From Gracilaria domingensis (Eukaryota; Rhodophyta; Florideophyceae; Gracilariales; Gracilariaceae), in assembly GCA_022539475.1 (NCBI GenBank), contig VCMS01000377.1:1-45590 (forward strand): 45,590 nt of DNA, given 5' to 3'. A model generated the notes under the pieces. It did not search any database and was not told where the DNA came from. It was given only the letters and a program-made list of their open reading frames with translations. Within the stretch, counting starts at the first letter, position 1, and each line of letters starts with the position of its first letter. A program made the position numbers and the translations under genes. Positions 19,163 to 29,019 of this stretch are shown in pieces.

Positions 19163-20495
19163 CTAGAAAGTCACGAGCCCCCATTGCTTAGCTGTGTCAT
19201 GAACTGAGAGCAGTGGTCTCGGTATGCAGGGATTTGCAATTGCTGGCACATTGAACTTATAACCCTTATTAGTGGTCACCTGGATTAGACCAAAGTGCGT
19301 AGAATAGGAAACTGCATTGTTGGCGCACTTGGTTAGTAATTGAGATGGCAGCAGCGTCATCCATGACTGAGGGTTAGTAATGTGAGAAGGGTGCAAGCCA
19401 GAGTCCAGTGCAGACGTACCTTCATCGCTGGCATTAGTAGGGTATTCAGTGGAAGGAGTAAGTTGTGGTTCAGATACAACGGCATTGGCTCCGGTCTTGT
19501 TGTGTGTACGACCACCTCTGTGTGGTTGATTTGTATTATTACCATCACCTTGTCTGGTATTATCGAATCCAGTAGAAGGGTAATATGGTGCAGATCGTGA
19601 ACCTGGATTATGAATGGGGATTGAATGCATGAAGGCCTGGCCTGGAAATGGAGCGTTTGGCGCTTGCTGTATAGAATATGGTGAAAACATTTATGGCCAT
19701 TGCGACCGGTTTTGTTGCATTTAACGTCCACGACCTCGAAGAAAACGTAATCTTCCACGTCCACAGGTACCTCTAGGGCGCCTAATTTCGGGCTTTGGAA
19801 TATCAGTGCGATATGAGTCGGGTGAAGTCGTTGCCTTGGTGCGTAAGCGAGCTTCAGATGTCCTAAGTCTAGTTTCAAATTCCATTATTGTCGTTGGTAT
19901 GCCATTAGAGTCGTACCAAGTGTCGACAATGTTCTGGTAGTGAGGATGGGACCCGAGTCTGTTGATGAGATAATCAATCGTCGTACTTTCCGGGGAGACA
20001 TTAGGAAAGTTGGCAGTGATCATTCTTGCTTGGATGAGTCTATGCTTTTTGACATATTCCTGAATTGACATATTGGTCTCAAGAACTGTAGATTCGGATT
20101 CATGACGTAAGAGTTGGCGATCGGGGAGCTTGGTTTTTTGGACGACAGATGGGACAGCTGCAAGGAGTTGGTACCGCTCTCTTGAGGAAGTGATATCGAT
20201 GGATATATCGAAACCTTCTGGGAGAATTTTCATAATCTCGATGCGGAGTTTTGCACTCCGCATGTCGCGCGTTGCTTTCGGTACTTTTTAAATGCTGGGT
20301 TAGTTGGGTTTGGTGGCATATATTCTTCTGCTAGAAGGTGTTCAATATCTTGAATTGTTGCAACATCTTCAAGAGCGAGTTTCCAGGAGTTGAAATTTGT
20401 ACCTTTCTCATTAAGTTTGCGCGGATGAGAAACCCGTGTATTTTGTGTATCTGAATCTTGAAAAAGCTGCTTGAGGTTTTGAAAGGTAGTATTGT
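19163..20495 (-). pseudogene. Ty1/copia-like Gag-protease remnant
   Basis: Starting near 20495 the minus strand encodes a copia-type gag head (LNEKGTNFNSWKLALEDVA), without an ATG. A one-base shift near 20264 moves translation into the frame that ends at 19721. There the UBN2-like gag block reads IQEYVKKHRLIQARMI, TTIDYLINRLG and TIMEFETRLRTSEARL. A decayed zinc knuckle follows in a third frame (KCNKTGRNGHKCF, with the first Cys and the His position replaced). A further frame, 19690-19163, has a copia protease pattern: DSGLHPSHIT (active-site DSG) and a distal IPRPLLSVHDTAKQWGLVTF block. Integrase, RT and RNase H are absent. Several frame changes show that it is a dead, truncated copy. Confidence 0.75.
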
Positions 20496-20636
20496 TTTAT
20501 TTCAATCGGTCAAGCTTTGGGTCTGTAGGCTTTCTTGCCCTGCTGGCACTGCCGCGCCAGCATGGAGCTTATCCATGCTGGCTCCTGGTGCTGCACAGCA
20601 CAAGGTCTTCCCAACCATGCAAAGCTGTGTTCTTTC
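20496..20636. other. Junction between copia-like and DIRS-like remnants
   Basis: Short spacer containing an imperfect inverted repeat with CCAGCATGGAGC (20558-20569) and repeated GCTGG words. No gene. Confidence 0.3.
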
Positions 20637-21790
20637 CTAAGCACACCTGCGATAGCGTTCAACAGTTTGTGATAATGCAGCGGCAAGCTTTGTTATCTGT
20701 TCCGAATCACTTTCCTGGATGTTCATCTTCATTAACCAGGCTCTTCCAGTAGTAAGGTAATGACGTAAGGATGATAAAGATGTCCATCTTCCGATAAGAG
20801 CAATATCTTTTGCTGGCTTTCCGGTCAAAAGCTGTAAGCCCTCCAATGCCGGCTGAATGAGAAGTGAAACGAAGATGTGAAAGGTTAAGCAGTCGTACTA
20901 CTTCTTTCAACTGTTTGGCATACTTCTGGTAGGTTATAGTAAATAACCTCTCCCGTATTGTCGAAACCTTGTTGCAGAAGCATTTCAGAATTGTAATGCA
21001 GTGCTGATCATAGATAGGGACGAATTGCAAAGGACCCGTCTTTGTGTCTTCGATGGCGACGCCAGCTGCAAATTGACCGTATGCGGAAAGACGTGAGTCA
21101 CCTGGAAGGGCCATGCTCGATGTTCGCAAAGATAGGGCTTCACTGATGCGTAGATATCCGGCCCAAGAGACGATGAGACAGACAGCGGATTCACTCTGAC
21201 CTTGATTTATCAGCTGCATGGTTAACGCATACGCGATATCTTTTGTGAATGGCGTAGCTGGACGTGGGGCATGCGATTTTTCCCAACCCTTCAAACTGCG
21301 ATGTGACAGAGGAAGCCTGCTCTTGGTTCTTGCGTCAATGATATAAAGTCCGCAGAGAAGCGTAACCATTTCTTGCCTTCGTCCTCCCCTAGGATCTTCA
21401 TCAAAGACATGTGAAATATGCGCCTCAATAGTCTCATCGAGAGCGTGGAACGAGCTGAAAGTGTTTGAAAACTTGGCGGTAAAGTCATCCAACGCTTTGC
21501 AGTACTTGTCCACTGTTGTTGGTTTGATTGACTTTGAAATTAAACGGTGCTTGCAGAAGAAACTCTGCGCCCGGCGTGGGATTCTGGGAGGTTCCTCATC
21601 TGGATTTGCAAGAGGAGGGTGGGCCTCAGCGCTCTCCAGATTTGTATGTGATTGTACTACAGTGTTGTTTCTGTTGTTGTCCTGTAGGTTTTGCAAGTGC
21701 AGAGCAGCTGCTGGTGAGAGATTGTTATTGAATGCCTTAGTGTGTGGGGTTGATTCCGCTACTCTCGCGTGGGACTGTCTGCTGGGTTTG
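20637..21790 (-). pseudogene. Tyrosine recombinase domain of the DIRS-like element
   Basis: A frame from about 21790 to 20707 and an overlapping frame to 20637 together cover a YR. The N-terminal SAM-like part contains IKPTTVDKYCKALDDFTAKF. The first catalytic Arg is in WAGYLRISEALSLR, and a Lys follows in DTKTG. The box II equivalent reads TSHSAGIGG: His is kept, but the HxxR arginine is Gly. A one-base shift right after it moves the nucleophile region, GRWTSLSSLRHYL with the catalytic Tyr, into the other frame. This enzyme joins the retroelement's DNA circle to the target. The lost Arg and the shift make it inactive. The first 75 or so codons of the longer frame overlap RNase H sequence and are not YR. 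Confidence 0.8.
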
Positions 21791-22380
21791 TTGATATGTG
21801 AATATAGCCCAACATTGCGTGCACCTCGGCGGCCGTGCATACAGCTCCAAACTTCCTTGCGATTCGGTTGAGGGGTATGCTCAATGATCGCCCTTTGGTA
21901 AGGGCTGCGACGACCACGAAGGAATCTCCTAAGAACAGCGCTGTGCATTTCGCAATTTTTTGCGAGACTGCCAATAGGGCTGTTAACAGGGCAGTGGCTC
22001 CCTCTGGGAGGTTAATGTGTTCATCGCGGTCCCAAGTGTGTGTGAAAGCCGTCCACCACCGATGCGCAGCGACGAAATGCTCGAGTTCCGTACTTCTCAT
22101 ACCGCTCTTCAGGGCCTCCTGGGTTTGCTCTGTCGATGGCGCTTCTTCCGATGTGCTGGTGGCAGTAATGATGCGAAGCGCTCCTGTTTGTAGCAGTTGT
22201 TGAATGGTGCCTGGTGCCACTGTTGTGTACACTACTGCTCCTTTCCTTTTCGAGGCGTCGAAGGCGATGACGATGTCGGACCATGGGGAAAATAGATTGA
22301 AACGGGAAAGGGGGAGTAGGTTGGCGAGATTTAGCAGCTCCTGAGCCGCGTGATGGAGCCGAGTTGTGCTGGTCGCGTTG
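21759..22380 (-). pseudogene. RNase H domain of the DIRS-like element
   Basis: The frame reaching 21759 contains DIVIAFDASKRKG (first Asp), RSTELEHFVAAHRWW (Glu in the helix), ALFLGDSFVVVAAL (Asp) and ends with GYIHISTNPADSPTRE, matching the NPAD-x-x-SR block that closes RNase H domains of DIRS, Ty3 and related elements. It removes the RNA strand during reverse transcription. All expected acidic residues remain visible. The domain is out of frame with the RT at its 5' side (shift near 22350-22450) and with the YR downstream. The same frame extends further upstream (to 22493), but that part is antisense-like relative to RT and was excluded. Confidence 0.75.
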
Positions 22381-23462
22381 TGCGTGCGTGATGAGGTGGA
22401 AGGCGTCTGATAGAATGGAGAGGAGGGGACGATTGGCGAGTGCCAGCCATGTGGCTTTTCCGACGACTGGCTGTACTGTCGAGATGTGTGCATGGGAAAG
22501 GCGCAGTTTTTGTGTGTTTCGTAGGGCAGCTGCGACTGTTTTGAGTTGCGCAGTTATGTCTCCAAGTTTTGTTCGCGGTGGGGCAATGATTCCGGTGCTG
22601 AAGTCCCAGAGCCAGCCAATGAAGCGTATTTTGCTTTCCTCTGGTTGCGTCCATACGGAGGACTTCGACCACTTCACGGGGAGTCCGCGGAGTTGTAAGC
22701 ATGCTAAGATCTGACCGTGCAGGTGATTGATGAGGCTTGGGTTCCATCCGGCAAAGGTAATGTTGACGTCGTCGATGATGTGAAGCAAGAGCAGGTAGTT
22801 ACTGGTCATAATATGTTGGTGGCTGCTGCGCGCTAGGACTGGAAGGTTGCTGGAAAGGCACCGTGGGGCGTCAAGCGTGGAAGAGTTTGAGAATAAGCTT
22901 CGTGGAGAGCTGAGGACACCAGGTGGTGCGCAATTTGGACGGCCCATTTAAAGCCCATTGGTATCGTGCGCTGCAATGGTCGTATCAGCGTGTTCTGTTT
23001 AGGTCGCTTCCCGCAGAGAGACTGAATTCTTCGTTGTAGGTTACCAGGGAGGTTGCCAAAATGAACCTTTGGCATGTGGAAAAGGCGGGAGAGCCATTCG
23101 GGGAGATGAATTGTGTGAAACATGTTGGCCATGTCGAGATATATTGATCGAAGGGGGGCGTTAGTTTAGGTAATGGTCTTGAAAAGGTCTGGCGTTGGAA
23201 GCGGGGTGTGTGGAGGCTCCGGCATGAAATCATTCTGGCACCGGGGCCAGCTGATGAGTCGCTGTCTGTCCTTTGACTTTGAAACGGCGAACAACGACAT
23301 CGTGATGGAGTAAGAGAGGCGGCTGAGATTTTGGGTTTCGGATTCAACGATAGACCAGGAGAGCATTTCTGAATTTTCCATTCGGTCGAGTAGGTGTGGA
23401 TAGCTCCTCTTTTCACAACAGAGACGTGGCTTTGGCGGAGTGTTCGTGATCAAATCCTTCAT
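22380..23462 (-). pseudogene. Reverse transcriptase domain of the DIRS-like element
   Basis: The fingers begin with KSKDRQRLISWPRCQND. A TAA at 23166-23168 interrupts, and the same frame resumes with IYLDMANMFHTIHLPEW (catalytic block A Asp) and IPMGFKWAVQIAHHL (block B). A shift near 22840 leads to LLLHIIDDVNITFAG, the YxDD box with Ile in place of the aromatic residue, then KWSKSSVWTQPEESKIRFIG, the thumb-side KS...FLG block. Order and spacing are those of an RT palm. Both Asp of the DD pair are kept, but reading-frame damage makes it non-functional. Confidence 0.85.
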
Positions 23463-24420
23463 TATAGGGAGCGTGAAGGAGATTGTTGGGATAAGAACAG
23501 ATGGCGGGACTCATTTGGGAGATACTTCTCCCACGGGAAGCGTTCTTGTTTCTGAGGGTTCAGAGAGAGGTCGAGAAGTTCCGGAACTATGTGGGCGAAT
23601 TGGCCCCGTTCGGGCGGAAGTAGGAGAGTTTCGGAGTCGAAATCGGCGGAGATGTAGCTCAAGTCCGACTGCTTGCTTATCGCTTCTGAGATCGGTGGGG
23701 TGGCAACGTCGTGGAGGGTCCATGTGGATTGGATGCGTTCAATGATAGAACGTTGACATAGAAATTGTGAGGCAGAGATGTAAGCAGGAGAGGTTTGATT
23801 GTTTACGAGCGTGGCTTCACGTGGTTCTTTTTTCTTGTGACCGGCGACAGAGAACATGTGGTTGAGGGACAGAATTGCGGCATTGGCTTTTGATGCCAGT
23901 TGGGGGGGATGGTCGAGGATAAGGGGGAGCGGGAATAGAGTGGGCGCTGAGGTTCTTCGTTTCTTTTGCGAAGCGGGAGACATGGTGTAAGTGTTTCTGT
24001 TTCGTCGCACGGTTACTGGCGCTGTTGCTCCTTTCCATTCTCTTTGGAATGGTCCTGTCGATCGCGTCGATGGTTTCGATTCTGCTGGTTTGGTCGGTTC
24101 TGTATACTTTTCATTGACTTGAACGCGTTCTGCGCTTTGGCGTTCATGGAGAGGGTTTGCGCGAGAGTGCTGTCGAACTCCGGTAGCAGTGCCGGTGTTC
24201 CCTGGTTGGATTCCCAGATCGGTGTGCCCGCAGCCCAGGCTGTAGCTCTGGACGTGTTCATGGTTCGCATTGCGTTCTCGACATATATCAGCGCATACAG
24301 TCTTCGGATTGCGATCTCCATCCAGGAGCAGCGCTCGAGCGCCATGGACATATCCTCGTAGTCCTGAAGAGCGTGATGCAGGATCCGGGCTAAGAAGTAA
24401 GCTTCGGCTTCCGCTGCCAT
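23463..24420 (-). pseudogene. Gag-RT linker and second gag-like frame of the DIRS-like element
   Basis: An ATG at 24420 opens a 135-codon helix-rich frame (MAAEAEAYFLARILHHALQD, then WMEIAIRRLYALIYVENAMR) that ends in an R/N/Q-rich basic tail at 24013, as expected of a nucleic-acid-binding Gag end. Further down, a frame from about 23990 to 23462 carries an ordered stretch (NAAILSLNHMFSVAGHKK, SIIERIQSTWTLHDVA, HIVPELLDLSLNPQ) immediately before the RT, typical of the region between gag and RT in DIRS elements. No diagnostic domain is present; assignment rests on position and strand. Confidence 0.5.
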
Positions 24421-24444
24421 CAGCTCTCCTTGTTTGCCACGGAA

Positions 24445-25345
24445 CTAGTTTACTTCCCCCACCGTTGATTCCAAGCACCCTCCCTTCTGCAAAAGGCCCC
24501 GCAGCAGTTTGCATCCCACTAGTTTCGTCACGCACAGGGGCGGTCTTTGTAAGCCCTTCGTGGGATATGGTCCCAAGGACGTTGGGCGATTCGGTGTATC
24601 TTTTCCGTTTTCGTCGATTATGACGACGCCTCCCACATCCACTGCTGTTTTGGCACGCTTCAATGAGGACGGAGCATCTGCGTTTGGGTTGCTACCGTTG
24701 GGATTGAGGTCCGTTAAGTTATGAGTGTCCAGAAGATTTTCAAGATTTGCGAATGGTAGCAATGGGGCAGGATCGTCCGGCAGAGCTACAGCAGAATGTG
24801 GATAGATCTCTTTATTCTGCTGGAGCTTCTCCAGTGATTTTAGCTTCCACGTCATTGCCGTCGTGTTGAGGACCGCAGCGTCTATGGTTGGGGGAGGCGC
24901 GGGTAGGTCCGAGTCAAAAAGATGCGCACGGTTCATCAGGTCACGAAGATGCAGTGGATTCGAGGATGCAGTGGAGGAGATTTCATCGACGGTGAGTGTC
25001 ATAATTCTTTCCATGGCAATTTGGGGGGTTTTCAAGTGAGGATTGTTTTGTGCGGCCTCTCGAGCCTGAATTGCGGCGAGCAAGAGATCATTTCTCGAGG
25101 AGGTGTCTGGATCCGAAAGAAGATTGCGGCCTTGTAGTGCATTCTTAATTACTTCGTTGGAAGCTGTGATGAGGTTTGGAAGCGTGCAGTTGATGATGTC
25201 GAGTGCTTGGGAGGGTGCGGGTATGGAACCGATTATTGGGAGAGTTCTTAAGATGGTGCTACTCGTGCGATTCTGAAAATGGCTTTGATGATAGCAGTCT
25301 GCGAGAAGGAGCGGAAGCAAATAACTCTGCGTTATGTAGAGCAGT
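24445..25345 (-). pseudogene. Gag-like ORF at the 5' end of the DIRS-like element
   Basis: Open for about 300 codons after a TAA near 25345, without an ATG near its beginning. Residues form several amphipathic helices (LPNLITASNEVIKNALQGRN, DLLLAAIQAREAAQNN, NTTAMTWKLKSLEKLQQN) and a proline-rich C terminus. It ends at 24445, 25 bp before the ATG of the next gag-like frame, so the two were probably one Gag. No zinc knuckle is seen, which is usual for DIRS Gag proteins. Identity is inferred from context. Confidence 0.45.
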
Positions 25346-26180
25346 TCTTATACGTGTGATGAAGCGAGGGCCTTAGGGATCAATGGATGTATCCACGCGT
25401 ATAGTGCAGGCCTTTTGAGAGCGTTTGTTTACCGTTTCATTTGACAGTTACCGTTTGGCCACGAGCGGTTATAGAAACATTGGATCTTTTCGGGTAGTCT
25501 TCTGACATTTGTTTGAAAACTTACATGCAAGGTTAAGGTATGGGCCAGGCTGCTGCTGCTTCTATAAACTTGAAACGGTCACTTTCCACTGCCTCGTGTT
25601 GGGGGTTTATTCCAGAGATTTCTGCAAGTCTGATCGCGAGTTGCTGTATGTGCAGATATATCAATTAGACTCCGGGTACAAAGGCTAGATCCATCTCGTT
25701 AAATCCGGAGCAGCGGCAAGTAGTCATGAAAGGTCTGGAAAGATGGCACACAGAAGCTACTGGTGCTTCGTCCCATTGTTTGAATTAATGTTCGCGGCTG
25801 TGTGAGCATGTAGTTCTTGCGCTCTCGGAGCTCACTGCATGCTGGAAGGGAGGTGGGGGTGTTTGACCGGAAAAGGGGGGGGACTTACGCACGTTGCGGC
25901 AAATCCGAGTTGCCGCCGTGTACTTCTGCCGTCCGCGCTGCGGCTCGGAGCTGCCGTCGCGCAACCCGAGCATCCGAGCTGCGGCTCCGAGCTGCGGCTC
26001 CGAGCTGCAGACCCACGCCCCAGCCGTCGAAAGGCAAAAAGCAGACCCCAAGGCACGTGAGAAGAACGCGAAGGTCGGCGCGCGGCTCCGAGCTACCGCC
26101 GCGCGCCCGGACCGTCCGCACTGCGGAGGACGAGCGCCGGCGGCGGCGAGCGGAGTAGCGCTTGACCTACAAATAAATTC
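25346..26180. repeat. Spacer with a GC-rich block and a 13-bp tandem repeat
   Basis: At 25974-26010 the unit CCGAGCTGCGGCT is repeated nearly three times, and degenerate GAGCTGC / GCAGCTC words occur on both sides (25940-26110). GC content jumps sharply against the AT-rich DNA that follows. All six frames are open in places because of composition, so I do not call genes here. Confidence 0.5.
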
Positions 26181-26465
26181 TTTTCGCGTGCCTTGAAACC
26201 CCAGTATTTGGCACAGATTGTTCTTGTTTCTGTAGGCGCGCCGGTGTTTGTGTTAGAAGTACATTGCGCAAGATTGACACTACACGAAGGATCTAATCAA
26301 CATGAATGTGACAGAGAACTGACGTGATAGATATAATCAGTTTAGAAATTCACACTGTTTGTGTCAGCTCTCACTTTGATAGCTAGATATTTGTAGCTCT
26401 TCGCGTAAGTGGTTACTGTGAGGCCTGGTTGTGTTTAGAGAGGTTTTGAACCGGCCGAATGACAA

Positions 26466-26722
26466 TTAAAGCCCAGCAGGAATACGAGATATGGCTCGGA
26501 TATGGGTTTGATACAGGATCTTTGATAAATTCTGGATACATTTTGCCGACGTAACAATGATGAAATCTAGATAAAACTTTTGTATAAAACAGATACGTGC
26601 ATGATCTATAATCGATATACTTTTGTTATAAAAATGATAAGGTTGACATAATCGTTCGAGATAGGACTGAGAATATCCAGATATAACTCCGATATTTTCA
26701 GGATACCAGTTCTCTGCAAAGC
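26466..26722 (-). repeat. Degenerate TATATC-motif array
   Basis: Read on the minus strand, TATC preceded by A/T-rich bases recurs about every 11-25 nt (TTATATCTG, GTATATCG, TTTATCAAAG, CCATATCC, CCATATCTC and others), at least a dozen times in 260 bp. A similar array in plus orientation lies at 44868-45135. The units are too divergent for a simple satellite. Function unknown. Confidence 0.5.
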
Positions 26723-26899
26723 ATGTAAAGTACACATACCGACCACCAAAAAGTTCAATAATACATGTCAATGTCATTAAACTGTGTGACATGGAGGCAG
26801 GTCGCTGTTCAGATGAAGCCGTTCACAGGGTACGCCCGGTAGGGTTTACTTTACTGGTAATCAACGGAAAAGTAAAGATTGTCGAATTAGGTTGCGTGA

Positions 26900-28640
26900 A
26901 TTTCTTCACGCGTCTATACGCAGCATAGAAAACAACATGTGTCTCACAGTAGCCTTGTCAGAGACGAGAATACCGAGAGCCCGTACATAACTGCCTGCTT
27001 GAAAAAGAGTACCAAATAAGAACAACATAATACGGCACGGCGATGTTCGTGGGATACGGTCCCACCCACTTGCAAGTAGCCACCACAAAAACGTGACGAA
27101 AGATATGCGAGAGAGCTATCACGTCAGAAATGATCATGAACCTATTGCAGATGGCAAATGTTGGATCAAGATCTGGTGGATACGTTGCCACGCAGCGTTA
27201 AGGCCAGAAAACCAAAGAAGAGACCAGGCAATCTGAGAGGTGTCCTTTCCTTCACACTTCAATAGTGATGGAGACCCCCATTAGTATGAATATTTGACGG
27301 TGTGTCGGCGCTGACATTCGGGAAAAGCAAGATGTTGACGCCATATTTGCCATGATGGGCAGGGAAATAAGTGATGCAATGAATACGTAGATGATATCGT
27401 TTCTGACTTTTGCAGAGATTGATGCTGGCGAGAACCACAGCAGAGCCCGAAACACTCAAGAACATCAATGGAAACGAGTGAGCAGGATAAAAAACCAAGG
27501 CGAGCAGAAACTTCGAGGGAATCTGGAGTCCAATATGCAGTTGGGATCGTTTTCCATGGCTTGCCATCGCTTCGGCATACTGATAGTGTTACCCTCGTGT
27601 CTCCAAAACCATCTCTCCCCGTGTGCACCAGAGCGAAAAACGCAGCAAAGAAGTGCCACAGTGCCAACAGCAGCACCCAACGCGACGCTGCCACCATCGA
27701 GAGCGCAGCCACCACGGCCATGGCGCTGGCTTTCCGCGAAGGTCACGCGCATGGACGCAAAGAACAACGGGCGAGTTACCGTGAGAAACTCAAACAGCAT
27801 GGCAAGGGCAACCGCGATGAACGGCGAAGGCGAGTGCCGCACCAGCACCAGCGCCATGGTGCTGAACAGCGCGAGGTAGTTGGTCTGGGGCTAGTACGAG
27901 TTGAGCAGCACGCGGTTTCGCAGCCCAGAATTTTCACATCCGCGTCGCGCATGGAAGCAGCGGTTGCATCCAAATGTGTACCAAGAAGAACAGAACCGCG
28001 AACTCGTCCTATGATTTGATGCTAATGAACAAGAACGCAAAAGCAACAAAGCGGACAGTTGTGGGGAAGACACGGAGCAAAGATGTATCGAGAATTTTAA
28101 CCTCAGTGGCTGCAAGTCGATAAGAGACACGAAGCAGCCTCAATATGCATCGCTATGGTGTGAGAAGGTGCCATGAACACGGAGCTCCAGTGTGGGAATC
28201 ATTCTGCTGTGCTCTTTCAGAACCAAGCAATGCACGAGGTGGTTATGTCTTAGAGGACGACAGATGAAACAATGGAAGCAGGCGCAAGAGGCCCTACAAC
28301 GATGCAAGAGTTTGCAACTGATGCAGTGGGAGAGCTAATGTGCCTCGAAAACAACGAGCTTTCACGTGCAAACGCACTCGACAACGATGCGCACAAGCGC
28401 CGCGGCAGTGAAAGTTGAGAAGCAACACCAAAGTAACACCACAGATCATGTTGCGTACGGATGCAAGAAGCCGAGAGTGAACAAGAGGAATAGTTTGCGG
28501 AGGAAGTGCGGAGGCGGATGAGACGAGTTGTGCGGCGCAGGGGAGAAGCGGCAGATGAAATTGACGGTGAGAGTCAAACTTTTCGAAGACATGGTGATGT
28601 CTGGGCAAGAGGAATTTCGCTTCGAGATTGAGAGTCCAAA
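26900..28640 (-). pseudogene. Possible decayed membrane-protein gene, unrecognised
   Basis: The minus strand is rich in hydrophobic, coding-like stretches spread over several frames: YLALFSTMALVLVRHSPSPF (near 27850), ALAMLFEFLTVTRPLFFASM, ASRWVLLLALWHFFAAFFAL (near 27690) and others down to 26958. Upstream, a frame from 28130 ends RVLLNSY and TAG at 27891, yet the same frame goes on directly into the hydrophobic stretch. This would suit a multi-spanning membrane protein with introns or with frame damage. No family can be named, and some of the hydrophobic look may come from T-rich DNA. Confidence 0.25.
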
Positions 28641-29019
28641 TTTCTTTTGGAAGCTTTCATGAGCTGGACAGCCCAGGTTTTTGATTGTAGAACACGTGGA
28701 CCATAAATGAGGGGCACACGTGGAACACGTTGTACTCAGCCTATTCAGCCTTGTTCAATGACTCGTTTCTTTTCTGATCTATGTCCTTCAGTTTGCACAA
28801 TCAACACCTTTCATAGCTTTGAAGAGGGCATCTTAACTTCCATTGCCTCTGCGTTTGCGACCTTCCTTACCCTGGCAAGCTGACGAGAAAAGTCTGTAGT
28901 GAAGAAACAGAGCTGTTTAGATATCCACGGCGTTTGCAAGAAGACACTCTTGTAGTGTCTTTGGAAGTCGATTCGACCTGACAATGCGCAACAGATCGTG
29001 GGAGCACAACCGCTGCGGG
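28641..29019. other. 3' flank of the CACTA transposase gene
   Basis: No gene seen. AAGACAC TCTTGTA GTGTCTT (about 28951-28971) is a small hairpin about 50 bp beyond the transposase stop codon. It contains CACT...AGTG, but I cannot show that it is an element terminus. Confidence 0.35.

Larger units (their letters stand above)
20637..25345 (-). mobile_element. DIRS/Ngaro-type tyrosine-recombinase retrotransposon, degenerate
   Basis: Reading the minus strand from right to left gives gag-like sequence, reverse transcriptase, RNase H and a tyrosine recombinase, and no integrase or aspartic protease. That order (RT-RH before YR) and the YR define the DIRS order of retrotransposons, which use the recombinase to insert a circular DNA intermediate. 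Every domain is present, but frames are broken: a TAA in RT, shifts between RT parts, RT and RNase H, and RNase H and YR, and a shift inside YR. Terminal split-direct or inverted repeats, which would separate Ngaro, PAT and DIRS1 types, were not identified by eye, so the outer borders are only coding limits. Confidence 0.85.

Noticed and set aside
28951..28971. CACTA terminal inverted repeat beside the transposase
   Set aside because: It is a small local hairpin; I could not find a matching inverted copy on the other side of the gene set.
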